Position numbers and translations under genes: made by a program | The notes under the pieces: generated by a model | What the model was told of the DNA's origin: nothing | Databases searched by the model: none | What the model saw: only the letters and a program-made list of their open reading frames with translations | From: Gnetum montanum | Lineage: Eukaryota; Streptophyta; Gnetopsida; Gnetales; Gnetaceae | NCBI GenBank assembly: GCA_015680685.1 | Contig: MNCI01012668.1 | Coordinates: 318,351-382,350, forward strand | Length of the DNA stretch: 64,000 nucleotides | Direction of reading: 5' to 3' | Shown: piece by piece, positions 35,930-46,481 of the stretch | How the letters are laid out: the number at the start of each line of letters is the position of its first letter | How positions within the stretch are numbered: the stretch's first letter is position 1

Positions 35930-36115
35930 TTAGGCCATGGTAGGCTATCACAATTTTTCCAGTTTTAGGCCATGGTAGGTAATATGTTTTGCCAGTTTTA
36001 GGCCATGTTGGGCTCTACAATGTTTTGTTAATTTTATGCCATTATGGACCATGCTTTTTTTACCAATTTTAGGCCATGGTGGGTCTTGTGTTTCACAAGT
36101 TTTCAGCCATGGAAA
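35930..36115 (-). repeat. ~34-bp tandem repeats, element D
   Basis: Six copies of a unit centred on TTTTAGGCCATGGTAGG (+ strand reading) at about 35933, 35968, 36001, 36037, 36072 and 36105, spacing 33-36 bases. The reverse complement is the CCATGGCCTAAAACTGG unit of element C. It lies between protease and the antisense gene, as in C. Confidence 0.75.
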
Positions 36116-36349
36116 ACCTTTTAAAATTTTTATGACCTTTTTAGGTTTTGAAAGTTTTAAGGCATTTTATGTTCTAAAAATAAAAAGGGCATGAAAGGTA
36201 AATTGTAAAAGAAAATAAATCATAGTCTCTATGAAAAGTAAATTAAATAATGTAAAGTAAAGTAATATTGTTTCAACTAGGCTAAGAATGCCATAGAAAA
36301 GAAAGGCTACATGGTTATACATGCAAGGATGGGTCAATTGAGGGAGATA

Positions 36350-37250
36350 CATCAATTTTTCAAGTGTTTTCTAATATTTGAAAGATTAAGAGTGGTACAT
36401 GCTCTACTTGCACAATCCTATATTTCCTATTTCCTCCATTAACTATGTTGAAGGGGAGCTCCTTCCATGGTGCATTCATGGGCTCATTGTTGTTGGTTAT
36501 GGCCTCTTGTGCTTTATTGAGCTTCTTGACTTTATGGTTAACAATAGGAGTTTCTTCCTGAAACTCCACTTTAAATCCTTATTCTATGTTAACATTATTG
36601 ATTTCCAAAGGAACTATACTATCACCATGGATGATTATCTCACCTCCATCATAAGGCAAATGAATTTTTTGGTGGATTGGTAAGGAAACAACTCATAATT
36701 GAGCTAGCTAAGGCCTCCCTAAGATAAGGTTGAACCTTAGCATTTGTTCCACCACCAAGAAATTGGTTGTTGTGGGTAATTATTTGCCTATTACAAAGTC
36801 TAATGAAATGAATCCTTTTATAGAAACCTAAGATCTATTGAAGGATTTAAGAGTGTAAGTTGAAGTATGTTGCATATGCTTAGTTAGGTCTAAATGTTCT
36901 ATGATGGTATAAGATATTACATTGGTTGCTGCTTTGTCATCAACATGCACCCTATGCACTTTTTACTACCCTACCCTTATGGTTATAAAGAGGGAATCTT
37001 GGTTGTCTTGCTATTCTTGGGGTTGATCTTAACTTCACTATCACAAAACACTAGCAATGCCAACCTCATTTCTTTCTTTCGTGAAGATGGTACCATCACT
37101 TCATGAATAGAATCTTCACTAGTGGGTATGTCCTTGCTAAATGGAATAGAGGTCAACATCTTACTAATGATTCATGATGTGTAGTGAAAGTTATTACAAT
37201 GTCATACAAGCTAAGGAAGGTGTTCTTTTACTTTAGTGACTACTTGACTT
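36350..37250 (-). pseudogene. Element D aspartic protease region, decayed
   Basis: On the - strand a segment near 36735-36650 reads FNLILGRP, then LPIHQKIHLPYDGGEIII, the C-terminal half of a Gypsy retropepsin (ILGRPW motif followed by a KFPYDG-like segment). A 69-codon open stretch (36569-36360) follows with ELPFNIVNGGNRKYRIV, the same linker as at the end of C gag. The N-terminal half with the catalytic Asp is too damaged to place (about 37200-36900). C has lost this domain, so D shows the ancestral order gag-protease-linker. Confidence 0.65.
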
Positions 37251-39280
37251 GCTCAATAGCATTGAGGAAGGTCTTGTTATTGGTTGTTGGCTTCTCATTT
37301 TTTTGTTCTTTACTTCCTCCATGCTCCCCAAGATGTGAACTTCATGCTTCAATGGTTGTTCTTTGGCCTCTTTCCCCTTCCCTTATGGCTTGGGATCCTT
37401 TAGTGGTTGACTAGTTAAATTAGCCTAAGCATTAAAATTCATTGGAATAGATGAGATGGGGATGGGCTTTAGTGGGCCCACTTCCTTCCATGCCTTCACC
37501 TACATGTTTTTATTCTTCTTAGGCTTTGGTATGGGCTTCTTACATTGTTTTCTTGGGGAATTCTTGTTGTTGTTAGTTAGTTATGAAGAAGTTGTTATAT
37601 TGGCAACTACAGAAGGAAGTTATGCAATTGTAAGGGTGGTTTTGGCTTTAGTAGGAGGGTGCATCCTAATTACAAAAGGATCCTTAGAAGGCATAGGTGA
37701 TTGAATCCTTACAACAAAAGGGGATCTCAAACTAGTTGAAGTTGAAGGAGCCCTGTCATTGCGAGAAGGTACTTGAATCATGAAAAACTCCCATGTAGGT
37801 CTAGAATTGTTGTTCACATTGAATGTAGCTATAGTGTATGGCCTATTGTTGGCATTCAATGGATCCTTATAGACCTACATAGATTGGTTTTGTGGCCTCA
37901 CTAGGTTAGAGGCATTGAAGACCAATTCAATTTTGTCTATCATCTTCTACAAGACATCCATTAGCACTAGGAAAAATTTGGTATCATGACTTGGTAGTTG
38001 ATGGTAGTGGTAGAAATAGTCAAGCTTGAAGTACTTAGGTACCAATAAGTCATCCTTAGTTGCAAGAGTAGGATTCTTGGAAATTTCACATAGTCTATCA
38101 TGCCTCTTACATGCATTCTAATTTATTTGTTTGTATTGTATTCTCCCACTCTTTAAAAACTAATTAAGGATTTTTGATGATTTTAGGGATAACCTAGTAT
38201 ACTTGTACTAGTATTTTCATTTAAAATTGGGCCTCATGTTAGTTGATGTAGAGGCCCTAGATGTTGATGATTGATTATTGGTGGTAGAGGCCTTGGGTTG
38301 GTTTGTTTTAGGTCCTTATGTGAATCTTGTTGTTTTTGGCCATAGTGGCCATGGCTAAATTGTTTTACCTCCCCTTCTTCTTATCCTTCCATGTGTGTTG
38401 GTTATTGTATGCCATGTAGGTAGGGTCATGGCTAGCCTTGGCTACATCCTCTATGTTCTTTGTTTGGAAAAAGGCTTAGCTAAGTGATCATGGATCTATG
38501 TAATATAGTTTTGACTTAATAAATTCATTAACCATCCCCTTGAATATAGCAAGAAGGAGGGCCTTGGTTATTGGTTCTAGAATCTTGTTCAGAAGAGCAT
38601 TTCATTATTGTATAAACTTATGTACTAGCTTAAGGGGTCCTTTCTTGACCTTAATTAATTGATCAAGAGTCATGTTAGGTTTCAAGTTGTACTTGAAATA
38701 GTTAACAAACAATGAAATTAAGTCTTTAGATGAGGATATGGATCCTCTTGGTAGTGCATGGTACCAGTCTAAAGCTTTCCCCATGAAGAAAATCAACATT
38801 ATAGTATGTGGCCAGGCTTGTAGTAATAAACACTAAAAATGGAAGGTTATAAGGTTTATAGTATGTGGCATCCTCATTCCTATGAAGTTGTCTAGTTTGC
38901 ACTCTACCTTGAATTCCTCATGATCTTCATGCTAGCCCTCTAAACTAAACTTCTCATTCCATTTTTCCATCTTGGTTAATTGAGAGAGTATACATGCATG
39001 AGCATTATTTAGTGGTATTTTGTCATAGGAATAGGGTATATACTCTTTGTCATTATGGTGAATCAACTTGTACTCATGCTTGGCTTTAGCATCCACATGT
39101 GGAATGAGTAATCTAGCTTAAATCTTAGGGTAGATATAATTTTAGTGTTCTTCTTTGAGTATAGCGAAATTTGGGCTTTGTCCCCTTTATCTAAGTGATT
39201 GTCTATGCTCAGCCACAGTTGAATCTTTTGGATCATAGATCCTTATCTTATCTTGACTAGATGCCATGTTTGTCATGTCA
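37251..39280 (-). pseudogene. gag: Element D gag, decayed
   Basis: Gag polyprotein read leftwards. The proposed start ATG at 39280 gives MTNMASSQDKIRIYDPKD, matching RVYDPKD in C gag. The conserved core at 38799-38605 is open: GKALDWYHALPRGSISSSKD, NYFKYNLKPNMTLDQLI, KGPLKLVHKFIQ. The next part (IEDVAKASHDPTYMAYNN, about 38460-38400) matches IEDVAEANHDMAYVAYKN in C. The C-terminal third (38300-37250) is badly frameshifted and Pro/Gln/Asn-rich. Confidence 0.82.
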
Positions 39281-40053
39281 AAAAGTGAAAGTGTTAACTT
39301 ACTGAAAGGCATTATCAAGAATGTAAGCTTAGTTTCTATTTTTAGTAAAACATTTTAGCAAGTGAGATTGCCTAAAGGTGTAGTTGATTATAAGTGGAAA
39401 GAGAATTAAAAATATTAATGCTAGTACAACATAGTAGAAATGTGGTATACTACACCTTGGGAAATGGTATAATAGTATTTAAATTGATTATACCACCTAC
39501 ATTGGCTTCAACAACATGATCTATGTTGGGGGTTATGTAGTAGACTATTGTATTGCCCAACAAACTATGCTGGGGTAGGTGGTAGGGAATTATTTTGTTC
39601 AATAAAATCAAATTGGGAATGTTTCCCCTTGAATAAGGAAAAATTGATTTTGAAAGATGAATATACAAATTTTGACTTTTCTAAGGAGTACACTAGAGTC
39701 TTGGTAGTGTCTATGTTGATCTTCCTACATAATCTCATAGTAGGTATACTTGGTTTTTGTATGGATCTACACTATTTCATAGACTCCAAACCTAGTTGCC
39801 AAAAGATAAAATTTGTAGGCTTACAATGTGTACTACACTAGTTTCAAAGAATTCAATAATTACTATGAAAGTACAGTACAAACCCAAATGACCTACCACA
39901 ACTATGCTAGGTATATTGGGTAGGTACTTGAGCATCAACATTGTCTTTGAAAGCATATACTTGTAGGTTTTAAATGTGAAATGATGAAAACTTGGTTTTG
40001 AAAAATAATTATAAAATGTTTCAAAAAATGTTTTGGATAAGAATTTGAGTAGA
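39281..40053 (-). other. Leader of element D between PBS and gag
   Basis: No ORF with recognisable product. Short direct and inverted repeats around CTATGCTGGGGTAGGTGG-like strings occur at 39480-39600 and 39870-39930. It is shorter than the C leader (about 0.8 kb against 1.5 kb) and lacks the 520-base duplication. Confidence 0.45.
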
Positions 40054-40073
40054 GGCCTTCCTTTTAGTGCTAG
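40054..40073 (-). promoter_or_regulatory. Probable primer-binding site of element D
   Basis: On the - strand CTAGCACTAAAAGGAAGGCC follows the LTR end after a few bases and aligns with the motif in C at 14819-14838. Confidence 0.4.
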
Positions 40074-40076
40074 AAA

Positions 40077-41378
40077 CTATAACATCTAGAAGATTCAGTT
40101 GCTGGAAAAATAAAAAATCCTAGGTCAAAGAGCCTAACCTTGGATCCCAAGGACCTTCAAGAAATAGGATCCAAGGTACCATAGATGGTCTGGCCAATCA
40201 CCCAAGCAAATAACATAAATGAGAATGAAAACAAAAATGGAATTGTCAATTCAAATGAAAATAAACACAAAAATTAATCTTGAAATAATTCTACAAAACA
40301 AATGAACTATCAACTTTATTAAACAACAAAATTCTTAAAGTGTAGAGTTTAAGGAGTATATATTGTGTGCTCAAATGCACAAGAAGCATTGGTTAGATGG
40401 AGCTTGAAGCTTGTTGAAGCTGGTAGATTTTTTTCTATAGTTGAATTCCATGATCCAAGTACTTCGCAACCCCAATCACCAAGAACTCCCTACTAGGCTT
40501 CACTTAAATTTGCAACTTTGGTTGTGGTGTTGTAGATGGTGATGCTTGAACTCTTGTTATAATGGTACTATGCTTAGGGTCTCTAATGCTCAATTTAGAT
40601 GCCAAATGGATTTCAAGCACTCAATATTACAAAAGGCTATGGATTGCAACAATGTTCAGAACCTAAATAATGTGTTCAAGTTTGGGTTTTATAGGCTTCA
40701 ATATTGCTAATTTTGGGCTGCAAATTTTTGCCATAATTATTGATAGATTGGTGTTCATTGTAGGTGTAGTAGGTCATAATTCTTAGATTATTTGACCATT
40801 TATGATAAATTTTGATACACCAAAGCTATCAAAACCCATCTAAATACCATAATAGTCAAATGGACTTTTGTGACTATGTTGGCTTCACCTTAACTATGTT
40901 GGCCTTAGAGATCTATGTTGGCATTGTTGAAGTTTCTAGAAAATATGGTGACTATGTTGGCCATGTCAATATTGCTAAGAATCTGCAATGACTACATTGG
41001 CTATGCTACAATTGTAGAAAATGGTGATGACTTCACTAGCCATTGTTGAAAAAATGTAAAACCCATCAACTCCAACATTAGGTGTGTGTAGCTCCAACGT
41101 AGGAAAGGTCATGAGCACCATAAAACCCATGAAAGTGTCAAATTTGATAGTACCCAAGGCATTTTTAGCTTTCCCAAGTCCAAGTATAGCCATGCCATTT
41201 CTTTTTCCACTTGGGAAGTGAGGCAATAGCAACTTATGAGGCATTTTCAACCCCAAAAAGTCAAAGTATGCAAGATTGTAGCTCATGGGCTACAATTCTC
41301 ATATTTAAAATGAAATCTTGCCTCAAGTTGGGTGGTGAAGATTTACAAGTTCCAACATGGATTTTCATGGTGGTATCA
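40077..41378 (-). repeat. 5' LTR of element D
   Basis: Read on -, starts TGATACCACCATG (41378) and ends near GATGTTATAG (40077). Aligns with the 5' LTR of C: GAAAATGCCTCATAAG, CCAAGTGGAAAA, TTAAAAATGCC versus CTAAAAATGCC, GATGGGTTTTATG versus CATGGGTTTTATG, and a TATA box (CCTATAAAACCC, about 40695-40684 on -). It is about 250 bases shorter than C's. The edge positions are by alignment only, and no TSD could be tested. Confidence 0.7.
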
Positions 41379-43530
41379 CATTTTATATTTCATGAATTAG
41401 TTTTATCTCATGTGTAACACTATGATTATTTTCTTTATTCCACTAGTTTTCTTTTGAAATGTTGATTTTTCTCTATATTTGGCATAGAGATTTGGATCTA
41501 ATATTTTGTTTATTTTATAAAATTCCTTTAATTATAAAAATTTCATTTACGTTAAGAATGTCATAATGTCTATATTATTTGCTATATTTGAAATATTTTG
41601 AAGCTAGAGTGATCTAGATGTAACTCAAAATTACATTCTCTTAACTTAGTGCTGGCTATGAAAATTCTAAGATTAACCATGAAAATGCATCAAACTTGTG
41701 CTTGGTCATGATCATACAAACCAAAATTTTGACAAAGTCTATTGCTTTCATCCAAGTATTATATCGATAGTATGATATCCTTTGAAAGGACATGGCTAGT
41801 AGGGCCTTACCAATGCAATTGTGATCATAATTAAAACAAAGGATATAAATATGACAAAATCACACTGCATGGTGGTGGTCACTAAGACATATACATGCCC
41901 AACTTATAGTGACTAAATTTAACTAAATCCAATGGAAATAGAACTAAATGTATAGCCATGTTTCAATTTCATTTAACATTTCTTTTGATTTCATATTGGT
42001 ACAATAGATCTAAGAAATTTATGCACTTTTAGTTGAAATTCAATAATAGTTGTCTAGTCATCCTAGATATAGGTCAAGATGATAAATGACAAAGAAATGA
42101 TAACTTGGTAACATTGGATCTTTTTTTATTCCTATCTTATGTATAATTACTAGTGCAAAGGTAGAGAACATTAATAAATATAGTAGCATAAAGAGTTCTC
42201 AAATTTTAAATTTTATCAAAATGCATTTCAACTATGTACAGTTAGTTATTAAAGGAATTTCTTTTTAGCTAAGCTCATGTTGCATCTATTTCTATCTTGA
42301 AATAATTATAAAACATGAGCAAAGTTAAGAAATATCATACATAGTGATATCACTCTTACATTTCAATGCCATTAGCATTTACATCATGCTTGTGGGGAAC
42401 TAGTGGTCAAAGATACATTCAATTTTGTATAGGATTTTGACTTACATTCTAGCCCTGGTATTGTCATGATGAGTGATTTACATTGTGCCTAGCATGTGTT
42501 AAAGTTACAATAGTTACTAAAGATATTTGAACCTAATGTAAGTTGTTTGTTCACACTAAAGATAAAGTGTGATTTCTATGGTCATTAGAGTTCAAATAAT
42601 AACTCATCTTCATTTATTTCTAAGGTCATAATGGGAGTTACAACCAAAGAAAATAATGCCCAGGGTTACAAAAACAATATTCAAGCATGAAATTAGTCTT
42701 TTCCTAGTAGAAAATTAGGAAAAGTGAATAGAATAATAAATGATAAAGAATTGATATTATGTGATGTTGTAAGTCATACCTTGAATTTAACCATAGATAA
42801 ATTTATAAAATCACTTGAGGGGCATGATAAATAAATCCTAATGATTTAATACATTTTTTAAAAAACATAAATACATATAAAACCATATAAGCATATAATT
42901 ACATAGAAACTTAAGAACTTAGAATTTCCTTGAAAATCCACATTTACCTACTAATTCTCACATAGGTCTCATTATAACATGAATCAGAGTTCAACATAAA
43001 ATTTATATTTATGGAAAAAATAGAAATCCATTGAATAACCAAATCAAAATATAAAACAGAAAATGAGAAAATCCTTTATTTATTATTTAGTCTTCTTCTA
43101 ACTCCACCTTGATCATCTCTAAAGCTTCCAACTAATCTACATAAAACACATGTAGAAAGGATTAAAACACCTTTACAATAGAGTAAATCCACTTGAAAGC
43201 TCCATGGAATATGACTAGAGGATGAAGCCCAAGCTACAAAACACATTGTAGTTCCACTAAAATGTTTATCCATATAATTGTTAATTTACAATTAATCATA
43301 AAATGCATAAATTACTCATAGATGTACCACTTATAATAGTGGTATTTTCATGAGGTTTCTAACATTAGACATTTAAATAACTACAAGACGAATATCAACA
43401 TAAATTAGTCCTCATGCAAGATAGGATCAATTTTTAGGTTAGAAATCCTCATGCATAGCTAGAATAACTATTAGATTACATTATGGCTTGCATCAACCCT
43501 ATAGCTACCCTAAGGTCCTAGGTCTTCATA
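41379..43530. other. Unassigned AT-rich stretch between elements D and F
   Basis: No ORF over about 70 codons, no splice-like structure and no similarity to the other elements that I can see. It may hold host intergenic sequence or an unrecognised decayed element. Weak coding-like texture around 42440-42800 did not resolve into a known domain. Confidence 0.4.
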
Positions 43531-44517
43531 TTATGAATCAAATGTTACATTCTAGAGGATGGGTAAATAGTTTTTCTTAACAAATTTTGCATAATTAAAA
43601 CTAAATCTAGCAGCCAAAATAATCTTACAAACATTGTAAAAAATGAGAGTAAATCACATCTAACTAAAATCAAAGTCAAATGTAAGAACCCAAACTAAAT
43701 GGATAGTGTACATCAAGATTTATAGTGGTTTGGCTTGTACTTAGTCTACTTCATAGGGATATCTAGCCTTTTCAATCCTTTACTTCTTTTTTGATCTTTA
43801 ATTTGATGAAGTATAAATACTAGTTTCAAGGATTTTCAATTTTCTTTTCATACAACTCTAATTTTAAGTTTCAAATCCTCAAACTAGATCTCAAAAGAAA
43901 GGATAATTAAAGTGATGCTAATAGGATCTTTTAATAGATCAAATCACATCTAATGTAAACAAAGAGCATGAAAAAGATACAACAATAAAGATTTTGGAAT
44001 ACAAGAAGAGGTTTTTATTTTAGGTTTAGTTTTGTTCCTTATATAATAAAATTTTTTCTCAAAACTTACTTTGATCTTACTTGTTGATACTAAAATATTG
44101 ATCTTAGTCCAATGATCTATCTCTACTTAAGTACAAATAGTAATAAGAGCAACGATGCCTTATAATAAACACTTCACTAGTGGAGATAGATTGAAACATT
44201 TTCTCCTTAATAGTTTTCTTCTCTTACAATGTTTGAGGTGCTTTTTGGATTTTTTTATTTTATATTATATCATTTTTCTAGAAAGATTGACCTTAACTAT
44301 GCTTGCTCTACCTATTCTTTTATTTGGTGAGCTCTTAGGTAGGTTGACATGAAGTATGGTATATTGACCTATCAAATCATTCAAACAATCAAAGGATGAT
44401 TTGGATGATTTAAGAACAACAAATGTTTTATAATGGGTTTTTCCATAAAAATGTGGAGTCTTCTACTTTTATGAACATTATGTATTTTGACATTCAAAAT
44501 ATTTTATTTGATCAACA
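43531..44517 (-). repeat. 3' LTR of element F
   Basis: Aligns in direct orientation with 62026-63110: shared ATCAAATGT(T/C)ACAT, AGTAAATCAC(A/T)TCTAACTAA, ATTTATAGTG(G/A)TTT, TTAGTTTCAAGG, GATTTTGGAATA, and the end TTTGATCAACA (the LTR start on the - strand, TGTTGATCAAA). About 100 bases shorter than the 5' LTR. Confidence 0.8.
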
Positions 44518-44532
44518 ATCTTCTCCTATTTA
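44518..44532 (-). promoter_or_regulatory. Polypurine tract of element F
   Basis: On the - strand AATAGGAGAAGAT precedes TGTTGATC, the usual Copia arrangement of a purine run ending GGAGAT before the LTR. Confidence 0.6.
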
Positions 44533-45497
44533 AACATGACAAAAGAACCATCTTTTGGAAGATGGAAAATGTAACATACACCATAGGAAATCCAAAAATA
44601 AAATAGATAGCTATGTGAATTCTTAGGTTCTCCTTAATGTTATGAATTCATTTTTTTATTTTCTTGTATTCTTCCTCTTATTTATCATTTTCAAAAGGAA
44701 ACACAATATGTTCTTCTAAGATACATAGTGACCTTGAAGGAAGGTATCAAATTTTGTTAAAATTCATGCTCAAATATTACTACTAAGGATATGAACTATA
44801 CTAAACATAATACTAAAATTTCCTCTTATTTTGTAAGATCAGTATTTAAAAATGCCAGCATTGAGAGGAGGCTAATATACTAAGAAAATTGATTAGTGAA
44901 TATGCTACTCAAAATGAGATTAAAAATATAAATCCTTGTGTTTATAAAATATCTAAAATATGATGATACTTAGCTATTAGAGAGGACAATAAAACTCTAC
45001 AATAATTATGGGGCTTATAAATATCCAATGCTTTTAAGATCACTTAATTAAAATACCAACCCATAGAGATAACCAAAAAATCATGAATTAGGCTTAAAAA
45101 TAATGACAATAAAGAGATTAAAGAATAATGACTTGTAAGAGAATCTTATGTATGTCATAACCAGAAAAAACTTGTAAACATGGAAAGAATTGTATTGAAG
45201 TCTTCCATATACTAATAAGCATAAGAACTATGTTAGAATAGCTTATCATAAGTAGGAATTAAAAATATTTCTATGCAATATAGAATATCTTTAAACCATT
45301 ATGAGATTAAAAAATATGCTAATAAATACATTGAAATAGATTCTTATGTGTAAAAGAGGGAGATATATTAATATGGTCATTAAAAACTACATAGAGTTTT
45401 ATCAATTTAAAAGGTTCCTTTTCAATCATGAGCTTTGGGATTCAACCAAAGTAAAAAATAGGGAATTGATAAGGAAAGGATTAAAAAAATGCACAAG
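44533..45497 (-). other. Element F interior left of the B insertion
   Basis: AT-rich, no recognised pol domain on the - strand and no credible ORF on either strand. Joined to 52818 onward if B and one AAGAT are removed. Confidence 0.45.
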
Positions 45498-45502
45498 AAG
45501 AT
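45498..45502. repeat. Target-site duplication of element B, left copy (AAGAT)
   Basis: AAGAT precedes the LTR start TGATGGGAC and follows the 3' LTR at 52813-52817. Confidence 0.92.
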
Positions 45503-46335
45503 TGATGGGACATGATATCGCATGGGCCGTGATATCACGTATGTGATATTCTATACGTGATATCGCATCCTTCCCTACGATATGGCGTATGCAATATCGC
45601 AGTGCACTGCCAATTCTATAAATAAGAGGAGGCTCTCCCTTATTTCTCAATCTAGATCTAGATCGTAGCCAAACTCTTGCCATTTTTTCATTCCAGAGTT
45701 AGAATAATTTCCATGTGCCCGCAGTAGGAGTCCCAAATTGAACGGATCTTTATTCAAGCAAATATTGTACCTGAGCACACGTTTGTGTACAGAAATAAAG
45801 AAAAATTTTTAGATAAACCTTGTAGTGCATGGACTAAGCTAAATAGGAATTTAATTATTGTTAATTTTTTAAATGCTTTCTTAGGACTTAATCTCTCTCA
45901 ACCCTCAACTCTCATAGTTAAGTGCATTCAGTATGACCGCTTCGAGCACGTGCGTTATGCTTGGTAATCCCAGTAACGAATAGCGTTTGGTAATCCTAGC
46001 AGTGTTGCATTGGTTCAAGGTATGAAATGGCAAGTGGGAACAGATACTGATGCTAGGGTAATTAAGGATTAGTTAGCTAAAGTTAGTTACTTAGTCTCTT
46101 CACCCTTTCCCTCATTAGCATAGTTGATAAAAGAGAAAGATATAAAAATCACATGCCTCAGGCTTACTTAATCATACAACTATGAAAAATACAAGTAAGC
46201 TTGGAAGGACAATGACTGATTAACCTTAGGTGTTCCATAAGGCTTGTAGGCACTTAGTCTATGGAGTTTGACTAGATCACGTGTGTAATGCTCATATTCG
46301 TATGGTTGAGTGTAGGGGTACCTCACCACTCATCA
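45503..46335 (+). repeat. 5' LTR of element B
   Basis: 833 bp, TGATGGGAC...CACTCATCA. U3 holds a cluster of GATATC-centred palindromes rich in CG or its TG/CA decay products (45515-45600), then TATA box TATAAATA at 45617-45624, and AATAAAG near 45793. By eye it differs from the 3' LTR at roughly 8-10% of positions, mostly transitions, apart from the 57-base difference explained under the N at 52145. Confidence 0.93.
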
Positions 46336-46336
46336 T

Positions 46337-46354
46337 TGGCACCATTGCTGGGGA
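46337..46354 (+). promoter_or_regulatory. Primer-binding site of element B (tRNA-Asp)
   Basis: TGGCACCATTGCTGGGGA, one base after the LTR. It equals the Athila-type tRNA-Asp PBS TGGCGCCGTTGCCGGGGA with three transitions (G to A twice, C to T once), as expected from deamination of methylated cytosines. Confidence 0.85.
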
Positions 46355-46481
46355 CTAAGTTGTTTGTGTGCTAAGTAGAACATAGGAAATCATACACATC
46401 GTTGGGAAGCTTAAACAAATCCTTAGGGTTAATCAGAAGAAAAATTAAAGAACAGTCAATTAGCACACCAAATAAGAAACA

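Larger units (their letters stand above)
10843..41378 (-). mobile_element. Element D: Tat-type Ty3/Gypsy LTR retrotransposon, minus strand, interrupted by element C
   Basis: Read on the - strand: 5' LTR (41378-40077), PBS-like motif, leader, gag (from 39280), protease (to about 36350), ~34-bp repeats (36115-35930), then a multi-exon gene in antisense (+ strand). C is inserted in an exon of that gene. The LTR, gag, repeats and antisense gene are all homologous to those of C, so C and D are one family. The expected RT-integrase half and 3' LTR would lie beyond 10843; element A begins there, so D is either interrupted by A or truncated. Confidence 0.8.

Noticed and set aside
41379-43530. A further decayed Copia fragment around 42440-42800
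   Set aside because: Some protein-like texture in translation but no motif that could be named.
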